This document shows positions 1-7,913 of a stretch of 38,846 nucleotides of DNA, piece after piece. Location of the stretch: positions 1 through 38,846 of the forward strand of contig SHWL01000027.1 in NCBI GenBank assembly GCA_009693865.1, written 5' to 3'. Source of the stretch: Acetobacteraceae bacterium (lineage in GTDB: Bacteria; Pseudomonadota; Alphaproteobacteria; Acetobacterales; Acetobacteraceae). The notes under the pieces were generated by a model that had not been told where the DNA came from, did no database searches, and saw only the letters and a program-made list of their open reading frames with translations. The first letter of the stretch is position 1. Every line of letters starts with the position of its first letter. The position numbers were made by a program, and so were the translations under genes.

Positions 1-150
1 CCTCTACACATTGATGCAGGTGTTTTCGGTGACAGTATTTGAAAAGGCCTCGATAGAATCTGTGATTTCTCAAACAGCTGACAGTTCCGAACACGTCATG
101 GACGATAACCAATTGAATTTATTCAGCTATTGACCGGACAATAGTGATCA
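1..150 (+). mobile_element. Right-hand end of an IS4-type insertion sequence (rest lies outside the window)
   Basis: The first ~130 bases are clearly more AT-rich than what follows and encode the C-terminus of a transposase. The stop is followed directly by CCGGACAATAGTG, which probably belongs to the terminal inverted repeat. The sugar permease on the other strand loses family resemblance at the same point (after its IPFYLI segment). The exact element end lies between about 134 and 155 and cannot be fixed without the other end or an uninterrupted copy of the permease. Confidence 0.65.
2..133 (+). CDS. IS4-family transposase, C-terminal 43 residues only
   Basis: The frame is open from the window edge to a TGA at 131-133. 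The protein segment contains LYTLMQVFSVTVFEK and finishes with DNQLNLFSY. This is the tail I know from IS4-group (DDE_Tnp_1, DUF4372-type) transposases, which carry a hydrophobic LYT-LLQ-LSVTLFEK helix and end in NQLNLF plus a few residues. The DDE catalytic core is outside the window, so activity cannot be judged. The ORF is too short to stand out by length; recognition rests on the tail motif and on the coincidence with truncation of the opposing permease gene, whose last ~15 bases it overlaps antisense. Confidence 0.8.
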   Translation, partial: LYTLMQVFSVTVFEKASIESVISQTADSSEHVMDDNQLNLFSY

Positions 151-619
151 GGTAGAAGGGAATCGCGAGGAACGACGCCGGAATGACATAAGTCAGCAGG
201 GCGGCGTTGGTGACCAGCCAGCCGTTGCGGATACGCATCCGTCCCACCGAAAAACTTGTCATTGTCCCAATGACAAGTACAATCCCTGTCGTCATGACCG
301 CGATATACACGCTGTTGCCGAACTGGTGCCAGAAATGCTCCAGGTACCAATAGCCCTGCGTGATGACGATCCAGAAGCTGGCGGCCGACGGTCGCGGTGG
401 CCAGATATGCTCGCTGAACACGTCGCCGTTGGACTGGAACGCGAGCATCACCATGTTGTAGATCGGCGTGAGCGTCCATATCAGGACCACGACGCTAAAC
501 ATCGCCACCATCGCGTTGGTCAGGTAACGCCGTCTCTGGGCGATGCGGCGCATTTGGATCGCGGGGCGCGCCACATAGGTGGCCGCGACCAAGCCGTTAT
601 CCGCGGTTGTCGTGCTCAT
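119..619 (-). pseudogene. Sugar ABC transporter permease 2 (MalG type), truncated by insertion sequence
   Basis: This would be the second inner-membrane permease of a CUT1-type carbohydrate importer. The 166 residues hold a short cytoplasmic N-terminus, a first membrane segment at about 36-58 (ending TLTPIYNMVMLAF), a second at about 103-122 and a third at about 135-155. MalG-type proteins normally run to about 270-300 residues, and here everything after IPFYLI is missing. That includes the EAA loop that contacts the ATPase. The last residues (about TIVRSIAE) appear to be read from the insertion-sequence end. The ATG overlaps the stop of the upstream permease as ATGA, so translation is coupled. 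Because the EAA loop is gone the product should be non-functional. A downstream ATPase gene, if it existed, is also cut off from the operon. Confidence 0.85.
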
Positions 620-1533
620 ATCTGCACCTCCGACGTGCGCAGCTTACGCATGAGGATGATCACCAGCGGGATCATCAGGGGCAGTGCCGACATCACCGCG
701 GCCACGCCCAGTTCCGGCTTGCCCATGTCATAAGCGTTGCGGATGCCGAGTGTCGCCAGCACATGCGTGGAATTGGCCGGCCCGCCGCCGGTGACGAACG
801 AGACGGAATTGAAGTCGCCAAGCAGGAAGACCGTCGCGAGCAACGTCAGGATCAAATAGAGATTGGCGAGCAGGGGGAATGTCACATAGGCAAAGCAACG
901 GATGCCGGTCGCGCCGTCGACCTTGGCGGCGTCCCAGATATCCTGCGAGATCGACATTCTTCCGGCGAGCAGGATCACGGTCCAGAACGGCAACCATTTC
1001 CAGATGTGGGAGCAGACGGCCGAACCGAGGGCGAGCCAGCGATCATTGAGCCAGGACGGGCCCTCAACCCCGAAGAAATAGTATAACGCGTTGTTCATCA
1101 GGCCCCACTCGCCGTTCAGCAGCCAATGGATCGAGATGAACGTCGGCAGCGCCGGAATCGCCCAGGGCAGCACGAATATTACCAAAAGTGCCTTCATCCA
1201 CCAACCCGGGCGCATGAAAAAGCCCGACATCATAAGCGCGAGGAACAGTTTCAGGTTTACCCCAAAGGCGATGAAGATCACCGTGTTGATCATTGTGTTC
1301 TGATAGATCGGATCGGAGAACAACTCGGTATATAAATGCGGGCTGCTGCCCATCCAGGCGCCGTAGAAAACGGGATAGACGACAAAGGCCAGGAACACCG
1401 CGATATAAGGAACGACGAAGGCGACGGCCCAGGTGAATTCGGAGCCGCGGAGGCGGCCCTGCCAATAGCGTAGCAGCCTACTCCGTTGGACAGCTGGGCG
1501 ACGACCGAGTTCGATAACCGACGCGCTGTTCAT
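616..1533 (-). CDS. Sugar ABC transporter permease 1 (MalF/UgpA type)
   Basis: This is an inner-membrane permease of a CUT1 carbohydrate importer, 305 residues long, the usual size for family members without the extra MalF loop. About six hydrophobic segments are visible: near 34-58, 83-106, 115-135, 180-198, 220-240 and 280-300. The EAA loop is intact at about 200-220 (DIWDAAKVDGATGIRCF, then TFPLL), with the conserved Gly and Pro that dock into the ATPase. The start codon lies 9 bp downstream of the binding-protein stop, and its own stop overlaps the next permease start. The three genes therefore form one leftward operon. Substrate cannot be read from the permease; neutral sugars or polyols are the usual cargo. 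With permease 2 broken, this transporter is probably dead unless another permease substitutes. Confidence 0.92.
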   Translation of the reverse strand: MNSASVIELGRRPAVQRSRLLRYWQGRLRGSEFTWAVAFVVPYIAVFLAFVVYPVFYGAWMGSSPHLYTELFSDPIYQNTMINTVIFIAFGVNLKLFLALMMSGFFMRPGWWMKALLVIFVLPWAIPALPTFISIHWLLNGEWGLMNNALYYFFGVEGPSWLNDRWLALGSAVCSHIWKWLPFWTVILLAGRMSISQDIWDAAKVDGATGIRCFAYVTFPLLANLYLILTLLATVFLLGDFNSVSFVTGGGPANSTHVLATLGIRNAYDMGKPELGVAAVMSALPLMIPLVIILMRKLRTSEVQI

Positions 1534-1542
1534 GATCGCCCC

Positions 1543-2919
1543 TCAGCTTTGCACAATGGGGTATTTGGCGAAGATCTCCTCGACGCGCTTGAACGCCTTT
1601 TCAGCGGCCGCCTGCGGCGTCATCCCACCGGTCATGATGTCGATCCAGCCCGCGCTCCACACATGCTCGTTCTGCACCTGAGCGTAGGCCGGGTTGAAGA
1701 CCCAGAACGCGGGGACTGTCGGCCCGATCAGGCCTTGCGTGACGTATGCCACCCGGTGCTGGTCCTTGGGGTCGAGCCACCAGGGATCGTTTTTCACGAC
1801 CGACGGCATGCACGGAATGCTGCGCCCGAGGCCGGTTTTCAGTAACTCGTTGTTGACCTTCGGTTGGATCATGTATTTGAGGAATTCCTTCGCCACGGCC
1901 ACGTTCTTTGCCCCTTTCGGGATCAGACCCATGCCATAGGTGGTCAAACTCGGAATCGGCTTGCCGTCGTTGTCAAGCGGCAGGCCCATCGTGACGATAT
2001 CGTCGTAATCCTGCTTATTGTGAATGACCGCGACCTCGGTCGAGATCGTGCCGTCCAGATCCATGACGATTTGTTTGGCGTGAAAGGCGTTGTTGTCGTC
2101 GGCGTCGTTCCAGTTGATCGCGCCGGGCGGCACGAAGCCTTCCTTATAGGCGTTGGCCGGATAGGCCAGCGCCTTGATCGCCGCTTCGCGTACCTTCGGG
2201 TCGTCGAGGTGCAACTTACCGTCTTTGGTCACGATGCCCGTGCCGCCATAAGCGATCAGAAAATAATTGAACAAGCTGTTGGGATCGTTGCCGTTGGTGG
2301 TGACCTGCAGGCCGAGGCCATAGACTTTGCGCTCACCCTGGGCGCGCAACTTCCGCTGCACGTCCTTGAAAAAGTCATAATAGGCGTCCCAGGTCTTCGG
2401 GATGTCCTCCATCTTGAATCCGGCCTTCTCGACCAGCGGCTTCCAGACATGATTTGGCAACGCCGCGGTCAGATAGGGCACGCCGTAATATTCCCGGCGT
2501 TTTTCAACATTATTGTAGCAGAAGGCCGAAAGCATCGCGGTCTCGGTGAACTCCTTTTTTTGCGTTTCGATAACATCGGCCACGCTGAGCAGCCGGCCTT
2601 CCCACGCATAAAGCGCGACGAGTTCGTTTGGCGTGTTCTGGAACAAATCCGGGACAATGCCGGCCGTCACCGCCGAGACGATTTTCTGCCGCAACGGGGC
2701 ATAGGGGATGATGCTGTACTCTATCTTATTGCCGCTGTCTTTTTCGTAGTTTGCGACGATCGCTTTGAAAGCGATGTCTTCTTCCTGGATGAAGCCCTGG
2801 GTCCACCACACGTTCGCGGTCGTGGCCGCGGCATTGGCGATGTAGGGGCGTGCCAAGGTTCCCGATGCAGCCAATCCAACGGATGCGCGCAGTACAGAGC
2901 GCCGAGCCATGTTTGCCAT
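1543..2919 (-). CDS. Sugar ABC transporter substrate-binding protein (family 1)
   Basis: This is the periplasmic solute receptor of the sugar importer, 458 residues. The N-terminus ARRSVLRASVGLAASG, with a twin arginine at 6-7, a hydrophobic stretch and an Ala-rich cleavage region near ANAA (about 29-31), looks like a Tat signal. The body matches the family-1 binding-protein fold: an early VWWTQGF strand, a central TWDAYYDFFKDVQ helix, and the late pattern GMGLIPKGAKNVAVAKEFLKY typical of these proteins. It is the first gene of the leftward operon, followed by the two permeases. A 308-bp gap separates it from the divergent ThDP enzyme, so the promoter should lie there. The specific ligand is not evident. 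Alternative: a binding protein for polyols or glycerol phosphate of the same family. Confidence 0.92.
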   Translation of the reverse strand: MANMARRSVLRASVGLAASGTLARPYIANAAATTANVWWTQGFIQEEDIAFKAIVANYEKDSGNKIEYSIIPYAPLRQKIVSAVTAGIVPDLFQNTPNELVALYAWEGRLLSVADVIETQKKEFTETAMLSAFCYNNVEKRREYYGVPYLTAALPNHVWKPLVEKAGFKMEDIPKTWDAYYDFFKDVQRKLRAQGERKVYGLGLQVTTNGNDPNSLFNYFLIAYGGTGIVTKDGKLHLDDPKVREAAIKALAYPANAYKEGFVPPGAINWNDADDNNAFHAKQIVMDLDGTISTEVAVIHNKQDYDDIVTMGLPLDNDGKPIPSLTTYGMGLIPKGAKNVAVAKEFLKYMIQPKVNNELLKTGLGRSIPCMPSVVKNDPWWLDPKDQHRVAYVTQGLIGPTVPAFWVFNPAYAQVQNEHVWSAGWIDIMTGGMTPQAAAEKAFKRVEEIFAKYPIVQS

Positions 2920-3227
2920 GGTCAGTATCCTTCCCTGTTCACCGCACGATCATGCCGCGGGTGTCGTTTGGTTGGTTTGAGACGTTAAGCTGAAGTCCGG
3001 GCGTCCGCAAGGTTAAATTTAGTTTATAATCGTCTTGGATGTCAGTTTTCTCCCGACATTGTCAGGATTAATGGAAGTCCCATGTCGAATCTCCCGGACA
3101 AGCACGGTCGAGCCCAAGGCCCGGTCAGGCGAGAGCCAGACGTCGCAACACCCCGCGACCGAGTTTGACCCCGGCTCCGGCGGACAGGTAAGAATTCCGC
3201 GCTAAAACACCCCCGGAGGAGACGCAC
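2920..3227. other. Divergent intergenic region, 308 bp, with an AT-rich block
   Basis: No gene is apparent here; it separates the leftward sugar importer from the rightward ThDP enzyme. An AT-rich block at about 3011-3032 (containing TTAAATTTAG and TATAAT) stands out against GC-rich surroundings and is the likely promoter area. TATAAT at 3025-3030 has no good -35 hexamer 16-18 bp away, so the direction of transcription from it is not settled. A near-perfect palindrome at 3051-3067 lies next to it. A good Shine-Dalgarno sequence (GGAGGAGAC) precedes the ATG at 3228. Confidence 0.5.
3051..3067. promoter_or_regulatory. Candidate operator: 17-bp near-perfect palindrome
   Basis: The sequence TCCCGACATTGTCAGGA is symmetric about position 3059 with seven of eight base pairs matching. 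It sits in the divergent region, 21 bp from the AT-rich TATAAT block. Its size and position fit a dimeric repressor or activator site controlling the importer, the ThDP enzyme or both. No regulator gene is nearby, so the binding protein is unknown, and one short palindrome can arise by chance. Confidence 0.3.
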
Positions 3228-4883
3228 ATGGCCCGAACCGTAGGGCGACTGCTGGTCGATAGCCTCGAGGCGCACGACATCGACCTCATCTACTGCGTTC
3301 CCGGCGAAAGCTATCTCGGGTTCACCAACGCCCTCGTCGACGCCAACCGCATGCGCCTGATCGTTTGCCGGCATGAGGGCGGGGCCGCCTTCATGGCTGC
3401 CGCCGACGGCCGGATGCGCGGAGGCCGGGCGGGCGTTGTCGTCGTCTCCCGCGGACCCGGCCTGTCCAACGCCATGATCGGGCTGCATACCGCCTTCCAC
3501 GACGCGACCCCGCTGGTTGTCCTGATCGGTCAGGTCGAACGCTTCGAAGCCGGCCGCATGGCCTTGCAGGAACAGAATTACTCAAGGCTCCTGTCCGACA
3601 TCTCCAAAGCCGTGATCGAGGTCAACGAGCCCGGTCAGGCGTCGGAGGCGATCGCGCGCGCGTTCCACATAGCGGAGAGCGGCACGCCCGGCCCGGTCGC
3701 CGTCGTCATCCCCGAGGACGTGTTCGATGCCGAGACCGACGCGCCGGTCGCGAAGCCTCGCCCACCCGCGCAAGGCGGACCGCTGCCCGCGGACATCGAC
3801 CGCCTGGCGGAGATGCTCGCCGCCGCCGAACGCCCGTTGATCTGGGCTGGCACCGCGCTGCACCCCGCCGAGGTCGCCGATCTGACCAAACTGGCCGAGC
3901 AATGGGTGCTGCCGGTCATGCCCACTCATCGGCGTCCGCATTTGTTCGACGCGGGCCACCCGAACTACGGCGGCTACATGGCGAGCCGCATCCATGCCGA
4001 CACGCTCGCGGAAATCAAGAAGTCCGATCTTCTCATTGCTTTGGGCGAGAGAATCACCGGCTCGATCACGCAGGGTTTTACATTTCCCGCCGCGCCCGAC
4101 CCGCAATTGCCTCTGGTCCACGTCTGGCCCGATGCGAATGAGGTTGGCCGCGTGTGGCGTCCCGATCTGGGCATGGCCTGCGAGCCGGCCGCCGTCGTTC
4201 GCGCGCTGCTTGCGAAAAGCACGCCAAAAGACGCGTCCAGGCGGCAAGGCTGGGTTGATACTTTACACAACGTGCACAAACGGGTGACCAAACCCGAGTG
4301 GGCGCCAACCAGCGACGGCGTCAATTTCTCGGCCGTGATCGCGGAGATCAACAAGCATCTGGCGGACGACGCGACGGTGACCTCGGACGCCGGGAATTTC
4401 GCGACCTTCGTGCACCGGTATCTGTTGATGAAACCGGGCCAGATGTTCCTGGCGTCGGTGGTCGGCGCGATGGGCGCGGGGATGCCGATGGGAGTCGCGG
4501 CCTGTTTGCGGAGGCCCGGGACGCAGGTGCTGGCTTTCGCGGGCGATGGCGGCGCGTTGATGAGCGGCAACGAACTGGCGACTGCCCGGCAGTACGGCGT
4601 CAATCCGGTGTTCATCGTTTCGGACAATAATTGCTACGGCACGATCACGCAGCACCACGACATGCGGTACCCCGGCCGTCCCTATAAGGCGGCGACGCAA
4701 CTCACCAACCCGGATTTCGCCATCTGGGCCACCGCGTTCGGCGCCAAGGGCATGACCATCCACGAGGAATCCGAAATCGCGGGCGTGATCACCGAGGCGC
4801 TGTCGGTCAAGACCCAGCCGGTCGTCGTGCATGTCCATACCTCTTTGGAGCAAATCAGCGCCTGGCGCCGCAGAAGCGGGTGA
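3228..4883 (+). CDS. ThDP-dependent enzyme, acetolactate-synthase-like
   Basis: This is a cytosolic thiamine-diphosphate enzyme of the IlvB/POX/benzoylformate-decarboxylase superfamily, 551 residues. It has the N-terminal ThDP domain with the activating Glu at about 50 (CRHEGGAAF), a central domain at about 190-330, and the C-terminal ThDP domain. The last carries the cofactor motif GDGGALMSG, then SDNN, at about 437-465. No regulatory small subunit (ilvH) gene follows, and the neighbour is a transporter. A catabolic 2-oxoacid decarboxylase or carboligase is therefore more likely than biosynthetic acetolactate synthase. The ATG has a strong ribosome site (GGAGGAGAC). The stop overlaps the MFS gene start as GTGA, implying translational coupling. 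The exact substrate cannot be told from sequence alone. Confidence 0.88.
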   Translation: MARTVGRLLVDSLEAHDIDLIYCVPGESYLGFTNALVDANRMRLIVCRHEGGAAFMAAADGRMRGGRAGVVVVSRGPGLSNAMIGLHTAFHDATPLVVLIGQVERFEAGRMALQEQNYSRLLSDISKAVIEVNEPGQASEAIARAFHIAESGTPGPVAVVIPEDVFDAETDAPVAKPRPPAQGGPLPADIDRLAEMLAAAERPLIWAGTALHPAEVADLTKLAEQWVLPVMPTHRRPHLFDAGHPNYGGYMASRIHADTLAEIKKSDLLIALGERITGSITQGFTFPAAPDPQLPLVHVWPDANEVGRVWRPDLGMACEPAAVVRALLAKSTPKDASRRQGWVDTLHNVHKRVTKPEWAPTSDGVNFSAVIAEINKHLADDATVTSDAGNFATFVHRYLLMKPGQMFLASVVGAMGAGMPMGVAACLRRPGTQVLAFAGDGGALMSGNELATARQYGVNPVFIVSDNNCYGTITQHHDMRYPGRPYKAATQLTNPDFAIWATAFGAKGMTIHEESEIAGVITEALSVKTQPVVVHVHTSLEQISAWRRRSG

Positions 4884-6046
4884 CGCCAGCTTCATCGGGG
4901 CCCTCCATGCCCTGGGCTTTGCTGGCCGCGGGCGCGCTGGCGATGTTCGCCGCCGCCTCCAGCGGGACCACGCGCGCGCCATTCCTGCTGGATATGGCGC
5001 GCGACCTGTCCACCAGCCTGCCGCTCGTCGCCGATCTTGTGGCCGCGACCTCCATCTCCTGGGCCATCACCGGGATGCTGGCGGGGGCGGGATCGGACCG
5101 CTGGGGGAGGCGGCCATTCCTGGTGCTCGGGCCATTCGCATTGTGCGGCACGCTGGTGGGGATCGCGACGGCGCCAAACTTCCTGATGGTGACGCTGTGG
5201 TCCGTCGCGGCGGGCGGTTGCAGCGGCATGTTCACTGGCGTGATCTTCGCAGAAACCTCCGCCCGGGTCGCCGAGGGCCAGCAAGGCCGCGCTCTCGGCT
5301 GGGTCATGAGCGGCCAGTCGCTGACCTTGCTTCTGGGCGTGCCGATCGCCGCGTTCCTGGGCGCCTACATCGGCTGGCGCGGAGTGAATTTATGTATCGG
5401 GATCCTGGCGCTGGCCTCGGCGGTGGGGTTGTTCGTCACCACTGGCGGGCGGCCATCGTCGGGGCGGGCGGTGGGCACTCAGCGGCCCTCGACCAGGGCG
5501 GCGTTGTCCTGGCCGGTGATGCGGCTGCTGGCGATGGGAATCGCGGAGCGGATTTGTTACGGGCTGACGATTGTCTATTTCGCGACATTTCTGCAATCTA
5601 CATACGACGTGAGCCTGCGCGCGGTGGCGCTGCCGTTGGCGATCTTCGCCTCCGGCAACATTCTGGGAACGATCCTGGGAGGCCAACTGGCGGACCGGTT
5701 CGCGGACCGGCTGATGATTTTCGCGGTGGCGATGCTGGCGTCCGGAGTCGCGGCGCTGGCGTTGTTTGGCTGGCGCGCGAGCATGCCAGTCTCGGTGGGG
5801 TTTGGCTTTCTTTACGTGTTCCTGAACGCCATCGCCCGGCCCGCGATGATGGCCGGCCTGGCGCAGGTGCCCGCGCATGTCCGAGGCACGGTCATGGGCT
5901 GGAACGTCACTTGCTCCAGCGTCGGCTGGATGGGGGCCGCCGGGCTTGGTGGTTGGATGCTCGGGCTCGATGGGTTCTCCGGGTTTGGACCATTGACGGC
6001 AGTGGTGGCGGTGATCGCGGCCGGGCTGGCATTGGTCCGGCGGTAA
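4880..6046 (+). CDS. MFS transporter
   Basis: This 388-residue inner-membrane protein has about twelve hydrophobic segments and a central loop near 190-210, the standard major-facilitator layout. The motif-A-like stretch after the second segment reads GAGSDRWGRRPFLV (about 72-85), and a second one, GGQLADRFADRLMIF, follows in the C-terminal half. I chose the GTG at 4880 because it overlaps the ThDP enzyme stop (GTGA). An ATG nine codons later (4907, MPWALLAAG) is an equally good start just before the first membrane segment. Coupling to the ThDP enzyme suggests uptake of its substrate or export of its product. Drug efflux cannot be excluded, since the family resemblance does not fix the cargo. 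Confidence 0.85.
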   Translation: MTPASSGPSMPWALLAAGALAMFAAASSGTTRAPFLLDMARDLSTSLPLVADLVAATSISWAITGMLAGAGSDRWGRRPFLVLGPFALCGTLVGIATAPNFLMVTLWSVAAGGCSGMFTGVIFAETSARVAEGQQGRALGWVMSGQSLTLLLGVPIAAFLGAYIGWRGVNLCIGILALASAVGLFVTTGGRPSSGRAVGTQRPSTRAALSWPVMRLLAMGIAERICYGLTIVYFATFLQSTYDVSLRAVALPLAIFASGNILGTILGGQLADRFADRLMIFAVAMLASGVAALALFGWRASMPVSVGFGFLYVFLNAIARPAMMAGLAQVPAHVRGTVMGWNVTCSSVGWMGAAGLGGWMLGLDGFSGFGPLTAVVAVIAAGLALVRR

Positions 6047-6051
6047 CTTGA

Positions 6052-6345
6052 TCAGGCGACCGCCGCATCGACGTCCGCGCGGAACAGCCCGACGCGGAAC
6101 ACGTCCCGGAAAACGCGGATCCCTTCCGGCGTGATGTCCAGCGCACGGGATCCCTGGCGCGCCCTGATCCACCCGCGGGCGACGCCATGCCGGCACAGCG
6201 CGAGGCCCAGGCGGCCGGAGAAATGGGGGCGGCGCTCGCTCCAATCGAGGCAGATTCGGCATAACGGCACGGCGCGGGTTTTGCGCTGACCGAGCGCGGC
6301 CTCCAGATCGATTCCAACGTCCGAGAGGAACTGGCTGCCGGACGC
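6052..6345 (-). pseudogene. ArsR-type HTH regulator, 3' remnant
   Basis: The last ~97 codons read like the C-terminal half of a class of ArsR-family winged-helix regulators: an FLSDVGIDL stretch, then a Cys pair in PLCRICLDWSERRPH, then GLALCRHG and GSRALDITPEG. Intact members run to about 220-240 residues and have the DNA-binding domain first, which is absent here. The longer open frame reaching 6576 upstream of this point is antisense to a transporter fragment and shows no regulator character. The remnant ends at about 6345, exactly where a plus-strand transporter remnant begins. It is almost certainly inactive. Confidence 0.7.
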
Positions 6346-6757
6346 AGGTTGGCTGGACGATGCCCACGAACGCGGATCGGCGTGTCGTGGGTGCGCTGAA
6401 TTACGCGGCTCAGATCGTTGGATGTGGTGTGTTCCTCGCCGCGGGCGGCACAAACGTCGGGTTGCTGGTGGCGGGCGCGGTGTTGTTTGGGTTTGGTATC
6501 GGTAACACGACGCCGATGCCACCATTGATCGCGCAGGCCGAGTTCGCCCGGCAGGACACTGGCCGGATTGTGGCATTGGTGACCGCCGTATCTCAGGCGT
6601 CCTATGCGTTCGCGCCGGCGCTGTTCGGGGTGATACGGGAGGCAGCGCCGGTCCACGACGGCGGGGCGGTGCCTTGGTTGTTCATCGTGGCGGGGGGCTG
6701 CAGCTGATGGCGGCGGCGGCTTATTGGTTTGGACGTGGCGCGTGGCGTTCGCGTTGA
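6345..6757 (+). pseudogene. MFS transporter, 3' remnant with a further frameshift
   Basis: The frame from about 6345 (VGWTMP, then ADRRVVGALNYAAQ) to 6707 encodes the last three or four membrane segments of an MFS protein. The conserved GFGIGNTTPMPPLIAQAEFA and AVSQASYAFAPALFG stretches are present. Roughly two thirds of the protein is missing at the front. Near 6695-6705 a run of six G appears to have shifted frame. In the next frame LQLMAAAAYWFGRG continues naturally to a TGA at 6755-6757, whereas the original frame stops at 6705-6707. It therefore carries two lesions, a 5' deletion and a G-tract frameshift. The MFS gene at 4880 is a separate intact transporter. Confidence 0.75.
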
Positions 6758-6833
6758 CCCCGAAAGCATGCCAGAATTTCCCTGAGGCGCAAGGCGACCA
6801 CGCGTTTTGAATGGCAATCGGGGACGAATCGTC

Positions 6834-7907
6834 ATGAGAGTTCCGGCGAGATGGTTATGTGTCGCTCTGGGGCTGGTGCTGGCGTTGATGACCATGCCGG
6901 CGGTGGCCGAGCGTTATCCACAACCCAGTGAAGGCGACTGGGTGGCGAAGGACTTCCGGTTCCACACCGGGGAAGTTCTGCCGGAACTCCGACTGCACTA
7001 CACAACCATAGGCGATCCTTCGGGCCTGCCCGTGTTGGTCCTGCATGGCACCAACGGCTCCGGCGCCACGATGCTGACGCCGGGTTATGCCGGCGAGTTG
7101 TTCGGTGTAGGCCAGCCGTTGGACGTCAGGAAGTACTTCATCATTCTTCCCGACGCGCTCGGGACCGGGAAATCGTCAAAACCCTCCGACGGGTCGCGCG
7201 CGAAATTCCCACATTACAATTATGACGACATGGTGCTGGCCCAATACCGGCTGCTGACCGAGGCGCTGAACATCCGTCACCTCCGGCTCGTGACCGGCAA
7301 CTCCATGGGCGGCATGCAGACCTGGGTCTGGGGCGTGACCTACCCCGGATTCATGGACGCGCTGGTGCCGATGGCGGCGCAACCAACCGAGATGTCAGCC
7401 CGGAACTGGATGACCCGGCGCATGCTGACTGAATCGATCCGTCAGGATCCAGCCTATGACAACGGCAATTATACGGCTCAACCGCCATCGTTGAGAATGG
7501 CGAGTGTGTTTTTTGGCATCGCCACCAGTGGCGGTACTCTGGCTCTTCAGGCGATCGCCCCGACCCGGGCGAGGGCGGACAAGATGGTTTTCGCTCGCCT
7601 CGCCGCGCCGCCTCCGAAGGATGCAAATGACTTTATTTATCAGTTCGAGTCGTCGAACGATTACAATCCCTCGGTGGCACTGGAACGGATCGAGGCGCAT
7701 CTCCTGGCGATCAATTCAGCCGATGACGAGCGCAATCCACCGGAGACGGGGCTGATGACGGCGGCACTGCAACGCGTGAAGCACGGTCAGTTGTATTTGA
7801 TCCCGGCCAGCGCGGAGACCCTCGGTCACGGCACGACCGGAATGGCGAAATTCTGGAAGGAACGTTTGGCGGCGTTCCTGGCCACCGTGCCGCGGCAGGG
7901 GATGTAA
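6834..7907 (+). CDS. Secreted alpha/beta hydrolase, MetX-like
   Basis: This protein of 357 residues has the fold of the homoserine O-acetyltransferase family but begins with a signal peptide (MRVPARWLCVALGLVLAL, cleavage near VA-ERYP). It therefore acts outside the cytoplasm. The nucleophile elbow GNSMGGMQ places Ser at about 157. The Asp is in INSADDERNPP (about 296) and the His in LGHGTTG (about 331), completing a catalytic triad. Biosynthetic MetX is cytosolic, and the sulfur-assimilation context is missing here. An esterase or acyltransferase acting on an exported substrate is therefore more likely than methionine synthesis. I chose ATG 6834 over a TTG at 6807 because it directly precedes the signal peptide. 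The gene converges with the PrpD gene just downstream. Confidence 0.85.
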   Translation: MRVPARWLCVALGLVLALMTMPAVAERYPQPSEGDWVAKDFRFHTGEVLPELRLHYTTIGDPSGLPVLVLHGTNGSGATMLTPGYAGELFGVGQPLDVRKYFIILPDALGTGKSSKPSDGSRAKFPHYNYDDMVLAQYRLLTEALNIRHLRLVTGNSMGGMQTWVWGVTYPGFMDALVPMAAQPTEMSARNWMTRRMLTESIRQDPAYDNGNYTAQPPSLRMASVFFGIATSGGTLALQAIAPTRARADKMVFARLAAPPPKDANDFIYQFESSNDYNPSVALERIEAHLLAINSADDERNPPETGLMTAALQRVKHGQLYLIPASAETLGHGTTGMAKFWKERLAAFLATVPRQGM

Positions 7908-7913
7908 CGAGTT

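Noticed and set aside
1864..2988. A 374-codon open frame antisense to the sugar-binding protein
   Set aside because: The binding protein has a signal peptide and family motifs; the antisense frame has none.
3025..3030. TATAAT box as a sigma-70 promoter
   Set aside because: There is no acceptable -35 hexamer at 16-18 bp on either strand, so I mention it only as an AT-rich block.
4831..6051. A 406-codon frame overlapping the MFS gene on the same strand
   Set aside because: It is the Gly/Arg-rich alternative frame of the transporter. The other frame has the twelve membrane segments.
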